From Torymus aiolomorphi (Eukaryota > Arthropoda > Insecta > Hymenoptera > Torymidae): 64,000 bases of DNA. The translations under genes and the position numbers were made by a program. Shown here piece after piece: positions 10,483 to 21,782 of the stretch (position 1 is the first letter of the stretch; each line of letters begins with the position of its first letter). The notes beneath the pieces are model-generated. The model did not search any database and was not told where the DNA came from. It saw nothing but the letters and a program-made list of their open reading frames with translations. The stretch lies in NCBI GenBank assembly GCA_036365515.1, contig CM070873.1:19545757-19609756 (forward strand), read 5' to 3'.

Positions 10483-12228
10483 GCGGGGTTTCTGCTTCGT
10501 CTGCCGAAGTCCCCGCACTAAATCCGGATGTCGCAGCCGGGCAAATAACGGCTGAGCCGGCAGCCGAGCACGAGCAGGAATCGCGGTGGTGGCTACAGGT
10601 GGCGATCGGAAATTACAGACTCCGCGCCCTATACGACACGGGAGCTTCACGCACCGCAATGGGGGCAGTCGGACTACAGCTCGCCTCCGCATTAGGGCGA
10701 CCATTAATGCCGAGCTACGGTCGCCGCGCGAAAGTCGTCGGAGGACAGACGGCGACGATCGCCAGTTACGTCGAGCTGCCGTTCGAGGTAGCTGGTGTAA
10801 AGCGAGACATTCGGGTAGCGGTGCTGCCGGATGACAAAGTGGATTGTTACTTAGGCGCAAACTTTGTCAGAGCCTTCGGTACGATCCACGACCCCATCAA
10901 CAACCAGTTGATCGTGAGCGCGGCGGATAAGCGCGTAGACTTGGAAGTCGCGGAGGTCTCATCCGTCGAGGCGCTAGAGGTATCGTCGATCGGCCTCGAA
11001 GACGTCTCGGATGCACAGCGCCAGGAGATGGCAGAGCTGGTAGGCCGAAATCTCGGCGGGGAGGACCAAGCTCTCGGCCGCACTACATGGGCGAGCCACC
11101 ACATTGAAGTGGGGAGCGCACGCCCCGTGAAGCAGCATATTACCCGGTGTCCAAGAAGCTCGAAGAGGATATGCACCGTCAAGTGATCGAGATGCTCGAA
11201 TCCGGGATAATCGAGCCTTCTACGAGCGCGTGGTCGAGCTCCGTCGTCATGATACGGAAAGGCAACGACAAGTACCGTTTCTGCATCGATTTCCGTAAAT
11301 TGAACGCGGTTTCGAAGGCAGACGCGTATCCACTGCCGTACATGGCGCGATATTGCGCAAGCTGAAGAGAGCGAAGTACATCTCGACACTCGACCTAAGC
11401 TCAGCGTACCACCAGATTCCGCTGACGCCGGAATCGAAGGAGCTGACGGCATTCACAATGCCCGGATTGGGCCTGTATCAGTTCACGAGAATGCCATATG
11501 GCCTATCTCAGGCCGGAGCGACGTTTCAACGCCTTGTGGACAAAGTCATCGGCCCCGAGCTCGAGCCGTACGCCTTCTCGTACCTCGATGATATCATCAT
11601 CGCGACAGAGTCGTATGAGGAGCACTTGAAATGGCTCGAGCACGTGCTAAAGCGCGTCAAAGAGGCCGGGTTGACGATCAACCGCGAGAAAAGTGTGTTT
11701 CGCAAGACTGAAGTCAAATACCTCAGTGTGCTCGTCAACCGGGACGGATTCCGGCCGGATCCTGATAAGATCGACCCGATGATAAACTTTCCGGTACCAA
11801 AGAACTTGAAGCAACTGCGCCGCTTCATGCGAATGGCATCTTGGTACCGAAAGTTCTTGAAAGACTTTGCCACGATAGCCGAACCGCTCACAGCGCTAAC
11901 GAAGAAGGATCGACGATATGAATGGGGCGTCGCACAGCAAGAGGCTTTCGAAAAGATAAAAGCCTTGGTGTCCTCGGCTCCTGTCCTCGCCAGACCCTCG
12001 TTCGATATTCAGTTCGTCGTACAGACAGACGCAAGCGACACCGGCATCTGCGCGGTGTTGTTGCAAGTAATCGAGGGACAGGAACAAGTCCTCGAATTCG
12101 CCAGCCGAACACTTTCGCCAGCGGAGCGCAATTACAGTGTCACGGAGCGCTAATGCCTAGCGATGATCTGGGCGATTAAGAAGTTCCGCCCGTACATCGA
12201 AGGATATCACTTCTTGGTGGTGACAGAC
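10413..12228 (+). pseudogene. pol: Protease, reverse transcriptase and RNase H of the Gypsy element, disrupted
   Basis: An aspartic protease with YDTGASR lies near 10,630. Reverse transcriptase follows: ESGIIEPSTSAWSS, FCIDFRKLN, LDLSSAYHQI, the YLDD active site near 11,585, and the RNase H start with QTDASDTG near 12,025. The reading frame changes near 11,140 (protease to RT) and near 11,345 (inside RT). A stop codon TAA at about 12,151 interrupts RNase H, and the sequence after TDH at 12,230 is displaced by a pentanucleotide array. The polyprotein therefore cannot be made from this copy. Confidence 0.88.
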
Positions 12229-12230
12229 CA

Positions 12231-12256
12231 TAGAATAGAATAGAATAGAATAGAAT
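12231..12256 (+). repeat. (TAGAA)5 microsatellite inside the RNase H coding region
   Basis: Five TAGAA units directly follow the codons for the RNase H TDH motif and precede a block reading SLRWLHSLYNP in the next frame. Because every unit contains TAG, a stop is created in one frame and the frame is shifted. It looks like slippage expansion of a TAGAA seed. Confidence 0.85.
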
Positions 12257-12257
12257 C

Positions 12258-13745
12258 TTGCGATGGCTACACAGCCTGTACAACCCCACCGGAAGACTGG
12301 CAAGATGGGCTCTAGAGTTGCAGGGACACTCCTTCGATGTGGAACATCAAAAGGGCGCGCTGAACCACGTGCCCGACGCGCTTTCGCGCATGTACGAAGA
12401 GGAAGACGACCTCGAAGTGTACGCGAGCACGTGGTCAGACGGTACCAAGGATGTGTGGTACCGGACCTGGCTGGACGAAGTGACGCGCGACCCCTCAACC
12501 CATCCCAGGTGGAAAGTGGTAGGGGGTCGATTGTTCTACTTTCTCGCGGATGAAATAGTAGAAGCGGCGGTCGCCAACGACGAGGCATGGAAACTCGTCG
12601 TGCCCCAGGAGCATCGTCGCGAATTGCTCCGCGAATCACACGATGATCCGACCGCCGGGCACCAAGGTCGAGAAAAAACATACGAGCGCGCGGCCAGGTT
12701 ATATTACTGGCCGAAAATGTACCACGCAGTGAGGAAGTACGTGAAACATTGCCAAGTGTGCCAGCAGATAAAGGCGGAGCAAAGACCGCCAGCGGGTCTG
12801 ATGGGACAGCGAGTTATCGACGGGCCGTGGCAAGTAGTTGCGGGAGATATAACCGGCCCGTTCGTGAGAAGTAAACTCGGGTACGAGTATATCTTGGTGT
12901 TCCAAGACCTCTTCACTCGCTGGGTGGAGTGCGTGCCCATACGCAAAGCGAATGCGAAGACCATCTTGAAAGAGTTCAAGGAGAGAGTGATTCTTCGATT
13001 CGGCACTCTGGAGGTATTCTTGTCCGATAACGGCACAGAATTCAAGAATAAAGTCGTGGACGAATACCTCGCCATCGGCGTCCATCACTCGACTACCCCG
13101 CCGTATCACCCTCAGGCAAACCCCGTGGAGAGGGTAAATCGGACGTTAAAGACTAGCTTAGTCGCGTTCGTCGAGGAATCTCACGCCGAGTGGGATCAGA
13201 AACTGCCGGAGCTGATGTTCTCGTTGAACAACTCCGTGCACGCTTCGACCGGCCCACTGAAGGTGACCGAGATAACAGGCTCCAATACGGTAAGAGTAAT
13301 AGACGAGAAGGATGCGAGCGAGGAGATCCTGCATGTTTCTCACCTCAAGCCTTACGACGAAGAAAGCAGCGACGAAACGGGCGAAGAAGTAGACGACGTC
13401 GAGGATTCGCAACCGCCGAGGGAAGACGTAAGCGTCCCGGTGACGAGCGACCCACCGGAGGCCGGCGGAGCGCCGCCGAGCGATGCGCGTCCAGTCGAAA
13501 AACGTCCTCGGGGACGTCCGCGTAAAACGGTTCGCGTCGCGGTTCGCGCGGTTCCCGGTAAAACGCGCGCGACGGCGAAGGTGAACCCCGGGACGGGAAA
13601 ACCCCGGGACCAACCGAAAGGTTCCGCGAAGCGACAGGAACCGAGGTCGCACCTAGATGCCTCACCGCGGTTGACTCGCGCGCAGCGGCGTGCGAGAGGG
13701 TTAGGCGAGAGCAGGAGTTCGGGAGTTGTTAGAGACTCCGACTAA
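12258..13745 (+). pseudogene. pol: RNase H end and integrase of the Gypsy element, with C-terminal deletion
   Basis: A 495-aa frame begins in the RNase H end (connection region, NHVPDALSRM near residue 40) and continues into the integrase: H-H-C-C zinc module ending CQVCQQIK near residue 170, then D, D and E of the catalytic core in GDITGPF, SDNGTEF and PVERVNRT. After HASTG the family normally has about 100 more residues before the C-terminal domain; here it jumps to a short GPF/Y-like end, so there is an internal deletion near 13,255. The tail is long, charged and contains an AT-hook-like KRPRGRPRKT. Confidence 0.85.
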
Positions 13746-13778
13746 TGCACCTTTTTCGCTCGGGCTCTTTTGTTACAG

Positions 13779-14647
13779 ATGGCTGAGAAATCTCTGGTAC
13801 TGAGGACCGAGGGCGGTGCCCTCGACACCGAAGCGATGGTGCGCGGTGTCCTGCGCGCTATCGAGCAACTCGGGCGAGCTGAGTTCGCTCGCTGGTCTTA
13901 GGTGGTGCTGGAGGAGCTGCCCGAGGCAGCTGGGGCACTGGCGCTACCTCCTCCACCCACCGTCTCCTCTGCGGCGCTATTGCGCCGGCCGAAAGCCACC
14001 GACGGAGTCACGATGAGTGATGAGGGCCTACCGACGGCGGAGGCTCCGCCCGGTCCAGCGGCCTTCCCCGCCGACAACCGAGGACCACCGGTCCCCGAGA
14101 CCACTCCGCCCAGCGAGGCCACGGCAGATCGGCCGTCGCCGATGATGATCCGCTGGGTCGCGCTAGAGAAGCACCTGGAGGAGGCGCAAGCGAGCAGCGC
14201 CGGCCTGGGCCGAGGAAGGAGAGGCGCTGCTGGCGTGGGACGCCTTCCTCGCCGAAACGCCCTACGGACGACAGCTCGCGGGACCGTGGGCAAGCCGCGT
14301 CGACGGCCTCCGTGAGGACCGTGAGGGGGTCTCCGCGGCGCGCTCGGAGGGATCGCTGTGAGGCCTTAGCGGCGACGGCGCAAGCCCAGGAGGAGATCCG
14401 GGCCGCCGAAAGAGACGCGATGCTGGCCCAGAAGCGCATCGAGGCAGCGGAGGAGAAGCGCCAGGAGGCGCTCCACCGACCAACGCCACGACGGCCCGAC
14501 CCGCCGGGAATCCAGCACCCGCACGGCGTCACGCCGAGACCGCAGCCGACGCACCACGAGCCGCCACGGCAGCAGTCGACGGACGCGAAGTGCCCGAACG
14601 TCGCCCGACATGATAGATCGCGGCCGTTGTTCCACAACCGGGAGTAG
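13779..14647 (+). pseudogene. Third reading frame of the Gypsy element (unknown, coiled-coil)
   Basis: Downstream of integrase an ATG at 13,779 opens a frame (MAEKSLVLRT...) that meets a TAG at 13,899, continues in the same frame to 14,315, then shifts to the frame 14,312-14,647. The middle is proline/alanine-rich; the last part has a run of A, E, R and Q residues (about 14,380-14,470) typical of a coiled coil. There is no signal peptide or membrane segment, so it does not look like an envelope gene. An AATAAA follows at about 14,699. I do not recognise the product. Confidence 0.55.
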
Positions 14648-14856
14648 CCACGGTCGAAACCCCCGTCAGCCCGGATGTAAGCCTCCTCTTCGGGGAACAA
14701 TAAAGAGAGGGGTTAACCCCGCATTACTTTGTTAAGCGAATTGTTTTTGTTCTCTTGTGCCATACCCCTCCCCACTTTCAGGAGAACCCGCGCTGCCGTT
14801 GAAGAGGCCGAACGTGAGGTAGCAGAGCAGAATCTCAGAGGGATAGTCCGCGTCTG

Positions 14857-14865
14857 GACGGGGGG
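14857..14865 (+). other. Polypurine tract
   Basis: A purine run ending in five G residues immediately precedes the TGTAACGG start of the 3' LTR, the position and composition expected of the plus-strand primer. Confidence 0.7.
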
Positions 14866-15186
14866 TGTAACGGACTGCGCGTGTACGTGCGCGGGTATGC
14901 GTGTATCGGTGTGCGCGAACGAGACATGAGGCGAGTCTCGGCACACCGCGTCGGCACGCACTAATACCTGAAAAGTAAACACCTCTTAACCTTGCGCGAA
15001 GGACAAGGCCGAGAGATGCTTGCGTGTGCCGACGAAGCTTCAGGTGAGCAGTATCGTTTCGGCCATTGCCGCGAGCAATAGCCTGCCTCGAGAGAGAGAG
15101 AAGAGCGCGAGTGTGCCGGAAAAGTGCACGCGAGTGCAGTTGAGGCGCAGGAGCGTAGAGAGTCGAAGGAGAGAGAGAGAGAGAGG

Positions 15187-15235
<49 letters not shown>

Positions 15236-15239
<4 letters not shown>

Positions 15240-15301
15240 ATTGGATTTGATTTGGTCTTTATTTGACACCATGGGGTTAAACCCCGTCTGGTGCTTAAGT
15301 G

Positions 15302-15309
<8 letters not shown>
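15236..15309 (-). repeat. 3' end of a non-LTR retrotransposon
   Basis: On the minus strand the segment has a short hairpin (ggggtttaacccc), then AATAAAG and a tail of imperfect AATC units ending aatccaatcaatc. AATAAA followed by short tandem repeats is typical of the 3' ends of R1/Jockey-like LINEs. It replaces about 65 bp present at the same place in the 5' LTR, so it entered after the LTR pair was made. Confidence 0.5.
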
Positions 15310-15340
<31 letters not shown>

Positions 15341-15878
15341 GCCGACGGCAACAGCAACGCGCGTAACCGCAAGGTAGGTCCTGGCCAGGGACGCGCGCGC
15401 GCTCTCCCCGCGGACGACGAGCGTCCGGAGAGCGAGACTCGGGCGAGCGAGCGAGGCTCAGCGACGCGCGCGTGTGTGTGTCGATTGCGCGCGGCGTTCG
15501 ACCAACGTCGGTGCGAGCCGCTTCTGCGAGTGCGTGCGCGCGACCGCACGCACACGTACATATAGCGCGGGCGCACCACCCGTATCGGCGCGTATACAGG
15601 ATACGCGCCACGTGTATTAAATTTATTACGCCCGCGGGGCAATAAAGTTACAGTCTTCTTTTTAGCTTCGAGTTCGCCTATTATTTGGCGCGCATTCCCT
15701 TCCCTTTTCCACGTCGGTGGCACGGCCGTATAGAATACCACCGGCCTCCGCGGGCGCGAGTACGCGGAACTCGCGCAGATATGAGCAGCCGAGAAAGCAC
15801 GCACGAGAGAGACAGCGCGACAGCGAAGTCGCGCGTTGTAACGCCGGTAGGTATGGCTGCCGACGAAGGCAGCCGACG

Positions 15879-16641
15879 CACAGTAGGGCCAAACGTCAAA
15901 ATTACGGTCAAAATTCTGGCTTTACGCGAAATTGGGATGAAAAGTTTTTAAATTACCTAAATTAGGTACCTTTTGCAGTGTACTACACGTTGCCGTTTCC
16001 CTCGCAAGTGAACAATATCCTAAAAAGGAGTCGGTAATACGTAAACAGCGAGTATTTCGAAAAAACATACTTTTTCGACTGTTCTACTGTATAATTGTTA
16101 TAGGTCTAAAATATAAATTTTTTTTTAATGACTTATTCATATGTTCATATATTACTTGGTGAGAAACGATATAGTATAATCAACAAGTATTTAACAAATC
16201 ATTTTTTTAATTGTTAATATCTATTTTATAAGTACTGAAATTTTGTTAAAAAGTTTTTTTCCGTTACTTGAAATACTTGCTAATTATACTATATCGTTTC
16301 TCAACAAGTAGTATATGAACATATAAGCAAGTCATTCAAACAAATGTTATAATCATATCTTGTACTTTATTTCCTTCTCAGATTACATTAACCGGCAAAA
16401 TTTTATATTTGAGACCTATAATAATTATAGAACCGTACTCATCATAGAAGTTTGTTTCTTCGAAATACTGGCTGTTTGCGTATTACTGACTCCTTTTTAT
16501 GATATTGTACACTTGCGAGGGAAACAGCAACGTATAGCACACTACAAAATGTACCAAGTTTTGTTAATTTGAAAGTTTTTCACCCCGATTTCGCGTAAAG
16601 CCAGAATTTTGACCGTAATTTTGACGTTTGGCCCCACTGTG
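15879..16641. mobile_element. 763-bp non-autonomous DNA transposon, Transib-like ends
   Basis: Termini are CACAGTAGGGCC and, inverted, CACAGTGGGGCC. The inverted repeats extend for about 300 bp each with scattered mismatches. The target duplication is CGACG (15,874-15,878 and 16,642-16,646); the 5' LTR has the empty site with one CGACG. A CACWRTG-type heptamer start and a 5-bp GC-rich duplication are known features of the Transib superfamily, to which the RAG recombinase is related. No transposase is encoded. Superfamily assignment is an inference from the ends. Confidence 0.72.
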
Positions 16642-16792
16642 CGACGGCGAGCGACGGCGCGCAGGCGAGAGTGAGGAGATTTCGCCGAGGGTTGGCACGA
16701 GCCAGTGCTCGCGCCTGTCAATTGCTGCGCCGTTCATCGGCAATTCCGCTTCGGGGATTTGCGGCACTGAGGGGACAACCTACCCCGTTACA

Positions 16793-16999
16793 AAACGTTA
16801 TAAGAATAAAATACTTAGTTTATTTAAAAAATGATTTATTTATTTCTAAAAAAATCCTTAAATAGAAAAATATAATTTATTTATTCGAAGTAAAATTAAC
16901 TAACAAAAATTTATTTCATAAATTATGAGTTATATTTTCCTGTTAGTTTCTATTTTTTATTATTAATTCTCGTTTATTTCTATATATTAAAATTTTTTT
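16793..16999. other. AT-rich spacer after the Gypsy element
   Basis: Contains the right AAAC target duplication and then AT-rich DNA with no visible gene. Confidence 0.4.
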
Positions 17000-17250
17000 C
17001 TATATATTCAAATTTTTTTCTGTGTATTTTAATTTTTTTCTGTTTATTTTCGTTTTTTTTTTCTATTCCTATTGTTCCAATTCGTACTAAAAAAAGCAAA
17101 AAGAAAACACAACTTGGAATAAAAATAAATAGAGAAGAACAACGGTAAACAGAAAGAAACAGAAAAAAGCAGAAAAAAACAAACAAAAACAAAAAAAAAT
17201 TATAAAAAATAGAAAAAAACAAAGAAAAGCAGAACTATTTTCCACCAGGG
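17000..17250. repeat. Foldback repeat rich in TTTTTCTG, copy 2
   Basis: Inverted counterpart of the repeat at 3,733: it ends agaactattttccaccaggg, the complement of ccctggtggaaaatagttct, and contains gttccaattcgtac. The first half is ttttttctg-rich and the second half acagaaaaaa-rich, so it is self-complementary. Confidence 0.55.
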
Positions 17251-17837
17251 AAATCATAGAAGCCAAAATTCGTTAGTCATTTTTGACTTTTAATTATTAG
17301 ATTATTTGGTTTTTTTTTAAATCCAAAACGTTATGAATTCAACAAAAAATATAACAAACAGTGCCCTTTGAAAGCAGTGTATGAACCATGAAAGAACTCG
17401 GCATCTTGATTGTTTTTCATGAGCATTGGTACAACTTTCAATGTCTCTTAACTGACATTTTTTGAATTAATAGTAAGAAAACTAACATTCATACATACTT
17501 CTTATACATTCATGAATAACGTTAATACTTAACAGATCGATTTTAATAATTATTTATTTAAATATTAGATGTCCCGCTTTGAGATAACTTTTTTGTGTTG
17601 TTGTCTATACTAAAACGACATAATTATAGTATCTTTTTCCTTAATTTTGCTATAAATATTCGTAACTATGTATCTAAAATTTTATTGCTTCTTCAAAGAG
17701 GAAGCTTTGTAATGGTGAAAAATATTTTTGAAACAAAAAATGTTTAAAAACATGTTTTAAGACTTTTGGTACCAATATTTGAGGATTTTGAGCAAAAAAA
17801 TGTTCGTGCCTGTGTGTGTGTGCGTGTGTGCGTGCGC

Positions 17838-17880
<43 letters not shown>

Positions 17881-18055
17881 TGGGTGCGTGCGTGCGTATG
17901 TGTACCGGCTATAACTGTTGAAACAAAGCTTATTCTCTTCGTTTTCATATAGAATAGAGATGCCATAACTTATTTTTGGATTTTGTGCGTTTCTTTTGTT
18001 TTAATATCAAAAAATGATTTTGAAATTTTCGTTTTTCTTATATTTTAATATGTTA
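17251..18055. other. AT-rich spacer with a CGTG microsatellite
   Basis: AT-rich DNA without a gene. At 17,811-17,900 a (TG)n tract passes into a (CGTG)n tract of about 17 units. The frame over it is a low-complexity artefact. Confidence 0.6.
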
Positions 18056-18059
18056 CAGT

Positions 18060-19117
18060 TGTAACGCGTGTCTAGCCGCGATTCTAATCTACCGCGCGAA
18101 GGTAGTGAGCGCGCGCGCGCAACTCCTGCGCAGCCGAATCGAGGCGCGCCGCGCGTAGCGGATCGGTCTCGCGACGCGTAAAATGCCCGTCATCCGTCGC
18201 GAAGCTGCTAACCTGTTCCCGTGAGAAAAGGGAGCCATCTTCGTGTCTGCCGTCGCGCAAGTAGCATCTCCTCCGTGTCTTCGTGAGTGACTTCGTCCGC
18301 GCCCTCCTATCGTTTTTTGTAAACGCCGCGTGTATAGTGTTCGTGCCGAGCGGAGTGCATACGAGTATAAGAGGAAGAGAGAGAGAGAGAGCGAACACGA
18401 GACAGCGAGAGAGGAGCCGGCAGCCAGCCGCCTGCCGACCCCGTACAGCGAGTAGGAGAGAGAGAGAGAGAGACACAGCGCACAAATACTGTGCTAGCGA
18501 GCGTGAGCGAGAGTCGTGTGCACCGACTGCTCCTTAAAGTAAGTCTTATACTCTCATCTCTCGCGTAATTAATGTAAAGGCTCGCACGGAAATCGCCCCG
18601 TGCAAGCTTTCTGTACCGTGTACGTGCGGGTGTATGTCAGCCCGCCGTACTTTAACACCGCTCGCGATATTAGCAGCTTCGCCGCGCTCCGTAACGTTCG
18701 CGCGTTTGAATATTAACGGTCGCGCGCAAAATAACAATTTGTCTAATAAGCATGTGCGTTGTGTATGTAAATGTTTATTTGGTTTTAATATATTGTGATA
18801 TCTAGTTACTTGTCGCGTTGTTCATTACAACCTGTCCTTCTCCCGGATACCGCCGCCTCCGCGGGAAAACGACTCCGCCGGTCGTTTTCATATCTGAGCA
18901 TAGCGACCGCGCGCTTTACTCTTCCAGCGCGCGCTTTTCACTCAGCGATCCAAATAGTTGGAAAGCGAAGTTCGCGTGAGAGCTTCGCGTTGTTTTCGGG
19001 ATTCCAGGAGCAGATCCCCGGGCAAGTCATTTTAGTCTGACACCCGCGGCACCGTGTTCTAGGGCATCGCTGGCCTGTGGCTTGTTGGGATTTTCCCCCA
19101 CTAGCTATCCCGTTACA
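18060..19117 (+). repeat. Solo LTR of a third LTR-retrotransposon family
   Basis: Starts TGTAACGCG and ends CCCGTTACA, with the 4-bp duplication CAGT on both sides (18,056-18,059 and 19,118-19,121). There are no internal genes, so it is a solo LTR left by recombination between LTRs. It shares termini style and GA repeats with the Gypsy LTRs but I see little similarity elsewhere. Orientation is uncertain because the termini are symmetrical. Confidence 0.82.
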
Positions 19118-19121
19118 CAGT

Positions 19122-19852
19122 ATTTATAACTTAATGTCATTAGTTTTTTTTAAAGGTTGTTAAATTACCTACAATTTCTTTTTTGAAAAGTTAAATTATC
19201 TTTAGTCTGTCATTTGTTATTAAGGAAAACGTTTTCATATTTCATAAATTAATTTCTCAAAAAATATTTCATTTATCTATTTGAAATTTTAACCACTTAT
19301 TACATTCATCGAAGACTACATTTGGTTAAAATTTCAAGTTATTATCTTCATTTATTTTCGAGAAAAAAAATATTTATGAAAATAAGTGCATTTTCTTTCT
19401 CCGACGATAATAGGAGTAAAAGTCAACCAATCGCCTTAAAATTTGGCACAGAGATATCTTTTTTATATCTTCGAACCGAGTTCGTTACCCGAAAAAATCG
19501 GTTCATTATGACCAAAGATATTTGAGGTTAAACATTTTTTTTTAAATATTGTTGAATCGCGTTTTCTCAGAGAATATTTTATTTATCAACTTAAAATTTG
19601 AACCACTCATTACACTCATCAAAGACTATATTTGATTAAAATTTCAAGTGATTATCTTCATTTTTATTTTTAGAATTTAAATTTAATAAAAGGTATCGTT
19701 AAATTAATTTGAGGAAGCTAAGTGCCAAAGAATTGGCAGCGGCTTTTGCTTGATGTATGTGTTACAATATTGATATAATGTTGAAAACCTACTATTATCG
19801 AGTATTACATATTTGCCAAAATATACCCTTACATTGTCCTATTATTGACAGT
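19122..19852. repeat. AT-rich region with a ~80-bp direct repeat
   Basis: Segments at about 19,277-19,366 and 19,590-19,668 share accacttattacattcatc, a following agacta and ttaaaatttcaagt with several mismatches, about 310 bp apart. No gene is visible. Confidence 0.5.
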
Positions 19853-20165
19853 TTATCTAACTTTAGGATAAGGTCTGACTAACTCATAATGATGAAAAAT
19901 TATGATGAAAATTTCATTATCAAGAACGTACAATTGTCCATATTTTCGAGCTTTATTTTTATTTGGATGCAAAGCATAAACATTATGAGATATTTGCCCA
20001 CAAATTCTAATTACTTGCGGTCCATTTCTAGACAAATTTTCGAAATTAGCTCCAAGACTTGCAAAGCAAGAAAATTGTTATATGGCCATATATTTATTTT
20101 GGAAGTTAATACTATCCATTGATAATCCTGTAGACAAGTTCTCTAACTTATATGGATAAGGTTCC
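19853..20165 (-). pseudogene. Second Helitron Rep remnant
   Basis: On the minus strand this matches the same part of the Helitron_like_N domain as 780-1,040 (GPQVIRICGQ, YALHPN, YGQLYVLD), and the nucleotide sequences are clearly alike. It has a frame break near 20,040 and ends abruptly at about 20,165-20,206, where the LTR element begins. Confidence 0.72.
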
Positions 20166-20205
20166 CATCAGAGTATACCAAGAAATAAAATATAAAAATT
20201 CATCT

Positions 20206-21782
20206 CTTCCAAAATCATTTGGGAGAAGCGCTCCAGCATCTCGTCCAGCGTTTCATTGCTCTGGGGGGACGGTAACGGGGGCGGCTCCTTGTCCTCAACC
20301 GCCGATCTCTTCCCCCTTAACGGTGCCGCTTTGGATGCCCTGTGCGCTAACTCAGCGTAAACACGAGCATCTGGTGGAGGCGGGGGCTTATAACGCTTTT
20401 CGGCGTGCCCCGCTAACCCGGTCTCCACCGCTATGTCGGATAGCGTATCGACATCGGCGAATTCCCCTCGTCTAACCCGCTGCTGCAGCTGTGGCTTCGT
20501 ATTTCGACGAAACGTTCCCAGCTGGGTTTCGAGGGGCGGTGGTGGCTCCATCTTACTCATCATTGCCTCGGGGCAGGTGATGAAGTCACGCACCGAATCG
20601 TCAGGTCCTTGGGTGCGCATCGCCCCCTCGTGGGCTAGGCGCTGGTGGAACCGGTCTTTCACGCTGAACCATCGACGAATTTTCCGGCGGAATTCATTCC
20701 ACGTGGACCAACTCTGTCTATGGGAATGGACCCACACTTAATTTCTGGTCTTCCGAGAGCTTCGCCAAGGCCCACTTCTCTTCGACTCTATCGAGGAACA
20801 AGTCGATATTTTCCTCTCGACCTCCGGCGAATCTCATTCCCCAACGTCGAACTATTTGACCGACATCCCTTAGTGTTCCGCCGGTCGTATCTTTGACGTT
20901 GTGTTTCGCCGTCTGCAACGTCGCATCCCGCGAATCACGCCGTTGCTCAGAATCGGAAGTGTTCCGCACTTGATTCTGAGCTCTCCCCTCTCTCCAGGCA
21001 TCGGCGAGGCTCGTTCGGCGCGGCAGCGGGATGGGTGGCGACGGTGATATTCTATCACCGGGGGATGGTTGCTGTATGCTGACTCTTCTTATCGTTCTTC
21101 CATCTTGTCCGGAGTTCCTCACTGCGGTTTGTACTTCCTGTGGCAGACAAGGGGGCGTCGAGTTTGCTGAATCGTCGTGATTGGCCTTTCCACCTGTCCC
21201 GACGAGCTCTGTCGTGTCACTCGTCGGACTGGTTGTTGGCTTCCCAGTCAATGTCCGGAGGGTCTCTTCTATCCTCCGCAATCTGGCTTCCATTCCCTCA
21301 AGATATGCTGCCCACTCGTTCGGGACTTGAACCGTCGTAACGTCCGCCATCGTAATCGTTTACGTTGTGCCATTTTCCAATTGACGTCCGGTACTCTCCT
21401 CAGCCTCGGTCGAGTCGCCCTCAACTTGTGCACATCGGGCATCCGCTGCCCGTACAGTACTTCGCTCGAGGCACTGTGCTTCTGTCGCGTCCGACTTCAG
21501 TATCTCGAGTGGATGTGGGTTGTCACTGGTGGAGTTCACGTGATCCACAAACGCTTCACGTGCGTTCATACGCTCGAACAGTGTTGAATCCTCATCATCG
21601 GCGACTAACCCCGCAAAATCCCTGGGATCATAGTCGCCGGATAGCCACCGGCTGAGGCGGATCAATCTCGTGAACAGTCTGCCATCCATTCTTAAACCAA
21701 AGACTTGCATGTATTGCTGTATCTCTTTATCGCCGAGGCACTTACACCAATCCTCGACGGCTTTTCTTACCGAACCTGCCAT
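20206..21782 (-). pseudogene. gag: Gag of the truncated Gypsy-type element
   Basis: Three consecutive frames: 21,360-21,782, then after an in-frame TAA at 21,360-21,362 the same frame resumes to 20,718, then a frameshift leads to 20,168-20,737. Domains match the gag of the other element: GDYDP near residue 50, RRWGMRFAGG near 20,850, followed by a capsid part (WNEFRRKIRRWF) that the full-length element lacks. The zinc knuckle is not reached. Useful as the less deleted gag of the family in this window. Confidence 0.78.

Larger units (their letters stand above)
6853..16792 (+). mobile_element. Full-length, inactivated Ty3/Gypsy LTR retrotransposon
   Basis: LTRs begin TGTAACGG and end CCGTTACA. 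The element is bounded by the 4-bp duplication AAAC (6,849-6,852 and 16,793-16,796). Order is 5' LTR, primer-binding site, gag with a zinc knuckle, protease, reverse transcriptase, RNase H, integrase, a third frame, polypurine tract and 3' LTR; protease-RT-RNase H-integrase order is that of Ty3/Gypsy. Several frameshifts, stop codons, an internal gag deletion and insertions in the 3' LTR show it can no longer move on its own. GC content is far higher than in the surrounding AT-rich DNA. Confidence 0.93.
14866..16792 (+). repeat. 3' LTR of the Gypsy element, carrying two insertions
   Basis: Begins TGTAACGGACTGCG and ends CCCCGTTACA, co-linear with the 5' LTR. It is 1,927 bp rather than 1,143 bp because of a ~70-bp LINE-like tail at 15,236-15,309 and a 763-bp MITE at 15,879-16,641. 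The two LTRs also differ by scattered substitutions and in GA-repeat length, so insertion is not recent. Confidence 0.92.

Noticed and set aside
13779..14647. Third Gypsy frame as an envelope gene
   Set aside because: No signal peptide, membrane span or glycosylation-rich domain; composition is proline/alanine-rich with a coiled coil.
20152..20475. Plus-strand frame opposite gag of the truncated element
   Set aside because: It is antisense to a gag sequence with clear homology to the other Gypsy element.
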